Source of the DNA: Rhodocollybia butyracea
Lineage: Eukaryota > Basidiomycota > Agaricomycetes > Agaricales > Omphalotaceae
Direction of reading: 5' to 3'
DNA: 17,595 nt
Assembly: GCA_015501585.1 (NCBI GenBank)
Contig: JADNRY010001074.1
Coordinates: forward strand, 1-17,595
A model generated the notes under the pieces. That model made no database searches and was not told the DNA's origin. It worked only from the letters and a program-made list of their open reading frames with translations. The position numbers and the translations under genes were made by a program. Position 1 is the first letter of the stretch; the number at the start of each line of letters is the position of its first letter. This document shows positions 9,071 through 16,890 of the stretch, piece by piece.

Positions 9071-9155
9071 ATAGCACTTCATGATCCGCTTAATTTATGG
9101 GCCTGTGGCCTGAGTTTTGGCTAACTTATTCACTCCTGAGTGATGAAAGGCATAG
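9071..9155 (+). repeat. B1 repeat of YR element, copy 1
   Basis: This 85-bp repeat begins ATAGCACTTCATGATCC and ends GAAAGGCATAG, directly joined to A2 at 9156. It recurs inverted at 9841-9924 (B2) and 10871-10955 (B1), and directly at 11820-11903. The B1/A2 joint should be identical to the end-to-end junction of a circular intermediate. Confidence 0.87.
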
Positions 9156-9840
9156 ATCGACATGAAGGCGGATTCCAAGGGTAGGGAGACTTTCTGAAGG
9201 CCTCTGCAAACAACAGATACCATCCAGGACTTGCAATGCACAATTCATCACTTTTCAGTGCACATGAATTCATTGCAAGTCCGCCGCGCCTCATCGCAGT
9301 ACCGTGCGGACCTGCTATTACTGTCATAGGCACTCTATTCATGTCCTTAACAAATCGCGAAAAGAATCGAAGCGCTACCTATCTTCGTTCTTCCGCGATT
9401 CCATTTTCGAAATCCAGCACTCTAACTTGGACTTTACATTTCGAGTTTTTTCAGCACATGACCACCTCTGGTCAGCTGCCACTTTGGACAGATGATCAGC
9501 CAGTGTCCCTGTCGAGTTTCTAGTTCTATCAGGTGCCGGAGTTCCGAGCAGAGGCCTGTGAGAACATGATTAGAAATCTGACAAGGTCCTGTGCTTCTTT
9601 CCTTCCTTCCCCCACCATCAACTTCGCTTCTGGTGACTGGTAAGGACATCTGTCCACTCTATACAGCTCTGATAGCTCAAACATCGCCTCACAGCACCTC
9701 CTTTTGACTGCACAGACTGTAGCTCTTGCTCACAGAGTCTCAGATCAAAGGAATTGGTGCGCTTTTTCACTGATCTATCTGATCTTTCACTGAACAGAGC
9801 CCACAACACATCCATAACAGATCTATACACATCTACAGCC
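9156..9840 (+). repeat. A2 repeat of YR element, copy 1 (3'-truncated)
   Basis: This matches A1 from its first base (here ATCGACATG) to CATCTACAGCC, equivalent to A1 position about 4261. It then switches abruptly to the inverted B2 end of a minus-strand copy. About 135 bp of the repeat is missing and is not found on the far side. Confidence 0.9.
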
Positions 9841-9924
9841 TATGCCTTTCATCACTCAGGAGTGAATAAGTTAGCCAAAACTCAGGCCCCAGGCCCATAA
9901 ATTAAGCGGATCATGAAGTGCTAT
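9841..9924 (-). repeat. B2 terminal repeat, 3' end of copy 2
   Basis: This 84-bp repeat is nearly identical to B1 and lies in the same orientation within its own element. Its outer base (GGCATA on the minus strand) is the element terminus. Beyond it is unrelated sequence, the interior of an A repeat of copy 1. Confidence 0.85.
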
Positions 9925-10052
9925 GTACTGAATACATGCATGTAAGTAACTAAAGGAATGCATACTACAAAACAGAGTTGAAAAAGAAAACACAAAACAA
10001 ACATACATTGTTTGTACAGTTACATCAGATAGAAAGAGGAGAGGAGGGAGGG
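9925..10052. other. Unique 128-bp spacer between A2 and B2
   Basis: This occurs once in the window. Its strand composition is skewed: purine-rich on the plus strand near 10030-10052 (gagaggagggaggg) and A-rich around 9975-10000. It has no reading frame. In the element's own orientation the purine stretch becomes a pyrimidine tract just after A2. It may belong to the element's 3' end. Confidence 0.6.
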
Positions 10053-10870
10053 TGATGAAAAATCGACTTGATCAAGCAAGATCTAAGTCAGATATCAGTC
10101 AGTATACAGTACACAGGCAAAAAAACATCGATCTAAGCGCACTGAGAGCCCTGATATCCAAGATCTGACAACTAGGTCGACTTCAGAGGCTGTAGATGTG
10201 TATAGATCTGTTATGGATGTGTTGTGGGCTCTGTTCAGTGAAAGATCAGATAGATCAGTGAAAAAGCGCACCAATTCCTTTGATCTGAGACTCTGTGAGC
10301 AAGAGCTAGAGTCTGTGCAGTCAAAAGGAGGTGCTGTGAGGCGATGTTTGAGCTATCAGAGCTGTATAGAGTGGACAGATGTCCTTACCAGTCACCAGAA
10401 GCGAAGTTGATGGTGGGGGAAGGAAGGAAAGAAGCACAGGACCTTGTCAGATTTCTAATCATGTTCTCACAGGCCTCTGCTCGGAACTCCGGCACCTGAT
10501 AGAACTAGAAACTCGACAGGGACACTGGCTGATCATCTGTCCAAAGTGGCAGCTGACCAGAGGTGGTCATGTGCTGAAAAACTCGAAATGTAAAGTCCAA
10601 GTTAGAGTGCTGGATTTCGAAAATGGAATCGCGGAAGAACGAAGATAGGTAGCGCTTCGATTCTTTTCGCGATTTGTTAAGGACATGATAGAGTACCTAT
10701 GACAGTAATAGCAGGTCCGCACGGTACTGCGATGAGGCGCGCCGGACTTGCAATGAATTCATGTGCACTGAAAAGTGATGAATTGTGCATTGCAAGTCCT
10801 GGATGGTATCTGTTGTTTGCAGAGGCCTTCAGAAAGTCTCCCTACCCTTGGAATCCGCCTTCATGTCGAC
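10053..10870 (-). repeat. A2 repeat of YR element, copy 2 (complete)
   Basis: This 818-bp repeat is the reverse complement of A1, from GTCGACATG (10870) to TTTTTCATCA (10053). Comparison with A1 fixes the 3' limit of the A repeat, because after this point copy 2 goes to the spacer and copy 1 to the Gag leader. Confidence 0.92.
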
Positions 10871-10955
10871 CTATGCCTTTCATCACTCAGGAGTGAATAA
10901 GTTAGCCAAAAACTCAGGCCCAGGCCCATAAATTAAGCGGATCATGAAGTGCTAT
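10871..10955 (-). repeat. B1 repeat of YR element, copy 2
   Basis: This is the minus-strand B1, placed between the recombinase 3' untranslated stretch and A2 exactly as in copy 1. Confidence 0.87.
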
Positions 10956-11023
10956 AAAGCTATGGATTGTTGTTGAGGGGTGGATGGTGGTGAAAGAGAT
11001 GTGAATGAGACGCTAGGAGAGTG

Positions 11024-11693
11024 TTAAAGGTGTGTTTGACGAAGTCTAATAGCTGCTAGCTGCAGCTCAGCACGAACAGCAGGATTATCCCTGATGTATA
11101 TCTTCCATGCTGTGGAAGACCACCTACCCAGAGCCATGATAATGGACTCATCAAGACCAAGTCCAGAGTAGTAAGTGGCGCCTCCAGCTCTAGCTGAATG
11201 TCCCCAAACTCTTTGCTAACCACAGCATAGAACATGGATTCAAACCAAGCTCTGGTTGGAAGAGATCCATCTTCACAAATGAACAGAGCAGGTCTAGCTC
11301 CATGAAGCTTGTCTCTGGCAGTGGTGTACTCTCTCAGAAGAGAGCCAGGATTAGCAAGTGTCTGAGTACAGAAGAGAATCTCAGTTCCTTGATAGAAAGG
11401 ATCACCCTTGTGATATGGAAGATGATAGCCAGCTTGCATGACTCAAGCTTGAGTGAAGCTCTCTTGATAATCTTCCTCAGTCAAACAGTGATTTCTGATT
11501 AGAATAGTGAGTTCTCAATTCTGTGACACCCATAGAAGGCACAACTCATCAGAGTTGCAAACAGAAGATGGTTGTAAGAAAGATGTCTCCTTTCATAGAA
11601 TTGCATGATATGAGAGGTTCTAAGAGGAGTTTTCGCTCACTGGGTCAGTCTACTTCTTAGACCTTAATATAGCTTACACTCAGGGTAGATCTG
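11024..11693 (-). pseudogene. Tyrosine recombinase, partial and frame-broken (copy 2)
   Basis: This minus-strand match runs from about codon 112 of the intact gene at 7992 to its stop (11024-11026). The catalytic HxxR region is out of frame because a G5 run after KEF is G4 here, near 11205. Further one-base losses are seen near 11441 and 11480, and several indels cluster in the last 60 bases before the breakpoint at about 11693. The N-terminal domain is missing. It cannot encode an active recombinase as sequenced. Confidence 0.88.
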
Positions 11694-11694
11694 A

Positions 11695-11750
11695 TGTTCG
11701 TGCTGAAGCTGCAGCTAGCAGCTATTAGACTTCGTCAAACACACCTTTAA
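11695..11750 (+). pseudogene. 3' tail of tyrosine recombinase gene (copy 3)
   Basis: The last 18 or so codons of the recombinase (from VRAEL to the stop TAA at 11748-11750) match 8947-9002, with one inserted base (gctgaagctgcag) and a T3A/T3AA difference at the stop. It directly faces the opposite-strand recombinase fragment. Confidence 0.85.
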
Positions 11751-11819
11751 ACACTCTTCTAGCGTCTCATTCACATCTCTTTCACCACCATCCACCCCTC
11801 AACAACAATCCATAGCTTT

Positions 11820-11903
11820 ATAGCACTTCATGATCCGCTTAATTTATGGGCTGGGCCTGAGTTTTTTGGCTAACTTATTCACTCCTGAGTGATGAAAGCA
11901 TAG
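11820..11903 (+). repeat. B repeat, copy 3
   Basis: This is a direct copy of B1 (9071-9155), joined to the A repeat at 11904. Confidence 0.86.
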
Positions 11904-12685
11904 GTCGACATGAAGGCGGATTCCAAGGGTAGGGAGACTTTCTGAAGGCCTCTGCAAACAACAGATACCATCCAGGACTTGCAATGCACAATTCATCACT
12001 TTTCAGTGCACATGAATTCATTGCAAGTCCGGCGCGCCTCATCGCAGTACCGTGCGGACCTGCTATTACTGTCATAGGTACTCTATCATGTCCTTAACAA
12101 ATCGCGAAAAAGAATCGAAGCGCTACCTATCTTCGTTCTTCCGCGATTTCATTTTCGAAATCCTGCACTCTAAACTTGGACTTTGCATTTCGAGTTTTTC
12201 AGCACATGACCACCTCTGGTCAGCTGCCACTGTGGACAGATGATCAGCCAGTGTCCCTGTCGAGTTTCTAGTTCTATCAGGTGCCGGAGTTCCGAGCAGA
12301 GGCCTGTGAGAACATGATTAGAAATCTGACAAGGTCCTGTGCTTCTTTCCTTCCTTCCCCCACCATCAACTTCGCTTCTGGTGACTGGTAAGGACATCTG
12401 TCCACTCTATACAGCTCTGATAGCTCAAACATCGCCTCACAGCACCTCCTTTTGACTGCACAGACTCTAGCTCTTGCTCACAGAGTCTCAGATCAAAGGA
12501 ATTGGTGCGCTTTTTCACTGATCTATCTGATCTATACACATCTACAGCCTCTGAAGTCGACCTAGTTGTCAGATCTTGGATATCAGGGCTCTCAGTGCGC
12601 TTAGATCGATGTTTTTTTGCCTCTGTACTGTATACTGACTGATATCTGACTTAGATCTTGCCTTGATCAAGTCGATTTTTCATCA
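11904..12685 (+). repeat. A repeat of YR element, copy 3, with 39-bp deletion
   Basis: This is a full-span A repeat (GTCGACATG to TTTTTCATCA) that leads into Gag. It lacks 39 bp relative to A1 between two GATCT direct repeats (junction GATCT at 12529-12533), the expected product of slippage between short repeats. Confidence 0.9.
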
Positions 12686-12728
12686 TACTCCTTGCTCCTA
12701 CCTCACACATCTTCATATCAACCATTCC

Positions 12729-14404
12729 ATGTCCAAAACTCGAGCTGATTCCTCAGATCTTGATGAATTGGAAGATCATACCTATGATCCTGCATCCCAG
12801 GCCACTAGATCGCTTCATACCTCGTCTAGGACGCTTCCTAGCGCTAGATTGCGCCAATCTGGGCCTAATCCATCCACATCTCGCTCTAATCCAGTCCAGA
12901 ATCGCTCCAATCTCTCTCAGATCCGCTCTGATCTTCCCCAAACTCGCTCAAACAGCTCCAACCTTCACAAGTCACCTCTGGTAGCTCATCCAACACTGCT
13001 AGCACTCAGATCGCTCAGATCGCCGCTTCACAGCCTTCTAAATCGCTCCAAGATCGTCTCACAGACCCTCCTGCCGCTTCTACATCCAATCCTCGCTCCC
13101 ACCACCACTCTATGCCCTCTAAATCGCTTCTGGGGCGCATCACTGCCTCTCCTGCACCCTCAGATGCAGCTAGAGAAGCTGAAGCTGTTAGATCTGCTGC
13201 TGAAGCGATGCAAGCTGTCCTTGAACAGTTCAGGAATAGGGAAATCTCTGTCAAACAGGCTTCAGAGCATTCCAAGATCATAGCAGACATGATCCTGCTG
13301 TGGTCAGTGACTATGTGGACCAGATGCAGCAGATACAGAGGGATGAAATCGAGTTTACTAGGCAAAGAAAGGCTGCTGCTAAAGGTAAACAGAGGCAACA
13401 GGCCTCTCCAGAGCGAGTTTCTGCTATACAAGCTGCTCAGGCAGCAGCATTTGCTGTTATGGAGTCTGAACTTGCTGAGAATGAAGCCCTGCTTGCTGCT
13501 GTCAATGCAGATGATGAGATTGAGAATGAACAACCAGACTCTGGTACTGTTCAAGCTGTGGCTCCATCCTTTGCCCAGCCTATTGCTTCTTCTACTTCCA
13601 AGGTGCCTTCTGGCTCCCAGTTTCGCTTCTGGAAGCTGCTCCTCACCTTGCAGACTTACTACTACATCTCCTATGCCCTCTCATGTACAGAGCACCTGGG
13701 ATCTTCGCCTCCAGTTCACTCTGGACAGCAATGTGGATGCTACACTTAGTCTCCTCTCAGCTCAGATGTTTGCTGAGCCACTCCCTCAGTCCCTACTTCG
13801 CCTTATCATCAAGGACAAGTATGTGGACTTTGAGAAGATCCATGCTGCAGTCACTGGATTCAGTTTCCTCTATGATGATAGCAAGGACTTTGGTACAGAG
13901 TTTAAGCTGGTTAGGAAAGAGCAGTCTATTAAGAGCCTCCCAGTCACTACTGAGTCACAGTGGCTTCGAGTTTTTGAGGCTTGGCTTGTTCCTCTGCTCA
14001 AGATCTATCCTAACAGGCAGAGTGAGCTTATTGCCTATAAAAGCTCAGATTCAAGGCTGTTCAGAGTTACTCCCAATGATCCATCTATGGCCATCAGGGT
14101 GGATAGAGAGGCTCGCCCAAAAGGCCTCCAATACACCCTTTGATCTTGGGAACTCTGAGAGCCTTAGGCTCATTGTCCTCAAGGAGATGCTTTCTACCAC
14201 TTCTAAGAAGAGATCTGCTCCTTCTTCATCTTCTACCACTTCCAAATCGCCTTCTAAGCGCCATGATACACCTTGTATCTTGTGGAATGAAGATAGGTGC
14301 TCAGATCCTTGTAGCAATAACAGGAAACATGGCTATTGCAGTGAGTGTGGTGAAGCCCACAGAGCCATTAACAGTCAATCATGCTACTCAAAGCTCACTG
14401 AAAG
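12729..14404 (+). pseudogene. YR-element Gag-like protein, copy 3, 3'-truncated
   Basis: This is nearly identical to the Gag at 4440, with the same ATG context, the heptapeptide repeats (12882-12944), the core STWDLRLQFTLDSN and the Cys/His cluster at 14274-14360. Differences from copy 1 are mostly single-base indels, so the two copies are open over different stretches. Here AAAKGKQRQQASPERVSAIQ is readable in one frame where copy 1 is broken. The gene is cut after CTCACTGAAAG (14404) by the start of an A repeat. It is useful mainly for rebuilding the family consensus frame. Confidence 0.85.
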
Positions 14405-14972
14405 ATCGACATGAAGGCGGATTCCAAGGGTAGGGAGACTTTCTGAAGGCTCTGCAAACAACAGATACCATCCAGGACTTGCAATGCACAAATTCATCAC
14501 TTTTCAGTGCACATGAATTCATTGCAAGTCCGCCGCGCCTCATCGCAGTACCGTGCGGTTCCTGCTATTATGTCATAGGTACTCTATCATGTCCTTAACA
14601 AATCGCGAAAAGAATCGAAGCGCTACCTATCTTCGTTCTTCGCGATTTCATTTTCGAAATCCTGCACTCTAACTTGGACTTTGCATTTCGAGTTTTTCAG
14701 CACATGAGTGTCCACCTCTGGTCAGCTGCCACTGTGGACAGATGATCAGCCAGTGTCCTGTCGAGTTTCTAGTTCTATCAGGTGCCGGAGTTCCGAGCAG
14801 AGCCTGTGAGAACATGATTAGAAATCTGACAAGTCCTGTGCTTCTTTCCTTCCTTCCCCACCATCAACTTTGCTTCTGGTGACTGGTAAGGACATCTGTC
14901 CACTCTATACAGCTCTGATAGCTCAAACATCGCCTCACAGCACCTCCTTTTGACTGCACAGACTCTAGCTCT
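14405..14972 (+). repeat. A repeat of YR element, copy 4, interrupted by copia LTR
   Basis: This starts at the family terminus (ATCGACATG) right after the truncated Gag, so it is the left end of a further insertion. It ends at GCTCT (14968-14972), where the copia LTR begins. The remaining A repeat (TGCTCACAG onward) should lie beyond the copia element, outside the window. Confidence 0.9.
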
Positions 14973-15464
14973 TGTTGAGTGTACATAGTGCTGTCACACA
15001 TCTGCTTACCTAATGACCTTCCCACGACCATATTCCATCTCTAAAGTATTACTTTTATAGTAAAGTTTGATTACATTCTATATTCCTTCTAGTTCACTAT
15101 TTTGCTAGTATTTACTTAGTTTTAGAGTTATTTCTCAGTTTGAGTGGTGACTGTTGAAAATATTATGCGCGCACAATTGTGGACACCTATTTTCACGCCT
15201 CATGCGTTTCAGTACAAATAGAACCAAACAAATACCTATTCCTTACATAGTTAGAAAGAGTCCAAATCAATATTCACATATCTTTGATTCAGTTCATTGT
15301 TTGCTGTCTATTGGAGTACTGAGGAACTATAAGGCTATTAGTACAACACTATAGTCGTTATACTGAGCATAACAACACTGTACTAAGACGGGTATCACAC
15401 TGCTTGGGTTAGCTGAAGGGCGCTCCAGTGTGTTTAACTTCAACAAGTGCAGTTTCCTCCAACA
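14973..15464 (+). repeat. Ty1/copia 5' LTR
   Basis: This 492-bp LTR begins TGTTGAG and ends CTCCAACA, giving TGTTG/CAACA terminal inverted repeats. It is adjacent to a primer-binding site at 15465. It is nearly identical to the isolated LTR at 2487-2968. A polyadenylation or TATA signal was not assigned with confidence. Confidence 0.9.
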
Positions 15465-15476
15465 GGTTATGGGCCC
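15465..15476 (+). promoter_or_regulatory. Primer-binding site (initiator-Met tRNA anticodon arm)
   Basis: GGTTATGGGCCC directly follows the LTR. Its complement GGGCCCATAACC matches the anticodon stem-loop of eukaryotic initiator methionine tRNA, with the CAU anticodon inside. Drosophila copia and yeast Ty5 use an internally cut half-tRNA in this way. A normal 3'-end primer site would begin TGG opposite the CCA end; here that is absent. Confidence 0.72.
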
Positions 15477-15616
15477 CGTGTTCTAACTGTGCATTTCGTT
15501 GTTGTGTTCTTGTTACCTCTTTACTTGTGCGCTCCTCAATAGTTCTATACTATTGTTGTCTTTCTACACTATCAATTGGCTCAGTTGGCTTGTTGGCTCA
15601 GTTGGCTATTATCACT

Positions 15617-16890
15617 ATGTCTTTCACTTCTACCACTTCCAACCCATCTTTCAAAGTTCTTACCAAGGACAACTACAATGATTGGGTTGGTAATATGAAG
15701 GCATCTCTGATGTCTCAAGGTTTATGGAGACTAGTATCTGGCAAAGAGGCTAAGCCCTCAGATCCAGCTCTGTTGGACAAGTGGGAAATTAAAGCTGAAA
15801 AGGCTGCTGGATTGATTTTCCTTGCTGTCAGCTCGCCTCAGCAGGTGCCTATTAAGGCATACCAAGAGGATCCCATTGCTATGTGGAGCATTCTAGAGAA
15901 ACAGCATGTGTCAAAGAAGCCTGGTGCTAGGTTTAATGCCTACAATGCACTTTCACTATCACAAAGCTGGCTGATGAATCTCTCATGGACATGGCCTCTA
16001 GAGTGGAAGCTGCTATGGCTGACATTCAAAATCTTCGACCCACTGTTGCTCCTATTGTCTCTGGATCCACTGGCTTCACATTGGACTCACTTGACTCTGA
16101 GCTTCAATCAATGGCTCTCATTCGTGCACTCCCTGAGGAGTATAAACATCTATCATCCAACCTGCTTATGCAGGACAATCTTGACAAAGACATGATTCTT
16201 GCTGCTTTCCTTGCTGAACAGCAGAATCAAGCTCATGCTGAGCAGTCTGTCAATCGAGCGCAAGCAGCACGTCTGCACAACAGAAGAAGAAAGGTGGATA
16301 TGGAAACAACAAGTTTCCACCTAGGGTTGGTGAACCTAGAAACTTTTGTGCCCATTGTGGAATCAAAGGTGTACATTGGCCGGAAGACTGTCCCAGTCAT
16401 CCTAACAAAAAGAAAGGCATTAAAGCCAATAAAGCCAAGGTTACAGAGGTGGATACTGAAGGAGTTTTGGAAAATGCTGGTTGTGCTAGTGCAAGTACTC
16501 TTAATGGACTCTCTTCTTCACATTTTGCTGATATTATGGAATGGAATACAGACACAGGCGCCACTTCTCATATGACACCTCATAAACACTGGATTCGAAA
16601 TTACACTCCTCACAGAGTCCCTATTCGTCTTGCAGATCATACTGTAGTGTATTCAGAAGGCATTGGCGAAGTTTTATTTACCCCTGTTGTTAATGGCAAA
16701 GAAGTTAGAGATGTTTTGTTTCTAGAGTATTACATGTCCCTGCACTTAATAATAATCTCCTCTCAGTTCTTTACTTGACTAAACACAAAGGCTTTACTGT
16801 ACAAATTCTTAGAGATACTATGGAGTTCTCACTTAATGGTTCTGTCCTGTTCACTGCTTCAGTTAATAATAAATCTTGGTTATCTTAATG
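15617..16890 (+). pseudogene. Ty1/copia Gag and protease, frame-broken
   Basis: The start ATG at 15617 (MSFTSTTSNPSF) is followed by KVLTKDNYNDWVGNMKASLM, the usual opening of copia-type Gag (UBN2 family). Gag changes frame near 15950, where one T in a T-run would restore ALFTITKLADESLMDM, and again near 16275. The nucleocapsid zinc knuckle is C-x2-C-x5-H-x4-C at 16347-16391, one residue longer than usual between the second Cys and the His. The protease active site DTGATSHM has its Asp at 16551-16553. After a further break near 16735 the VPALNNNLLSV stretch continues to about 16890. No nonsense change is needed to explain the breaks. Confidence 0.85.

Larger units (their letters stand above)
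3576..9840 (+). mobile_element. Tyrosine-recombinase retrotransposon (Ngaro-like), copy 1, nearly full length
   Basis: The order is A1 repeat, Gag, RT/RNase H, tyrosine recombinase, B1, partial A2. A1 and A2 lie in the same orientation, as in the split direct repeats of the Ngaro/PAT group and unlike the inverted ends of classic DIRS-1. The 3' end is cut at 9840, where the B2 end of an opposite-strand copy begins. Combining both copies gives an estimated full length of about 6.6 kb. The left terminus (GTCGACATG at 3576) is supported by another A copy that starts at the same base after unrelated sequence (14405). No LTRs and no DDE integrase are present. Membership of the Ngaro group is inferred from repeat layout and gene order. 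Confidence 0.85.
9841..11693 (-). mobile_element. YR retrotransposon, copy 2: 3' end only, opposite strand
   Basis: Read on the minus strand, this holds the C-terminal two thirds of the recombinase gene, a 3' untranslated stretch, B1 (10955-10871), complete A2 (10870-10053), a 128-bp spacer, and B2 ending at 9841. This is the full split-repeat 3' end that copy 1 lacks. It abuts copy 1's A2 at 9840/9841 and fuses head-on with a plus-strand recombinase tail near 11694. Gag, RT and the A1 end are missing. Confidence 0.85.
11695..14404 (+). mobile_element. YR retrotransposon, copy 3: tail, B-A joint and Gag
   Basis: On the plus strand this holds the last codons of the recombinase, 3' untranslated sequence, B (11820-11903), A (11904-12685) and Gag (12729-14404). 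An A repeat leading straight into Gag after a B repeat is what a tandem head-to-tail pair sharing one A would give, or a recombination between A2 of one copy and A1 of another. Gag is cut at 14404, where another A repeat starts. Confidence 0.83.

Noticed and set aside
9003..9155. A separate small gene downstream of the recombinase
   Set aside because: No meaningful frame is present. The stretch is the 3' untranslated region and B1 repeat, as in the other copies.
3576..10870. DIRS-1 type element with inverted terminal repeats (A1 plus, A minus)
   Set aside because: The minus A repeat belongs to a separate minus-strand copy with its own YR, B1 and B2. Within each copy A and B are direct repeats.
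13015..13554. 179-codon minus-strand open frame opposite Gag of copy 3
   Set aside because: It is a shadow of the Gag coding strand. The matching region of copy 1 is broken into short frames, and it has no recognisable motif.
3576..14972. CRISPR-like or satellite array formed by the five A repeats
   Set aside because: The units are about 820 bp, lie on both strands, and are placed exactly where retrotransposon terminal repeats belong.
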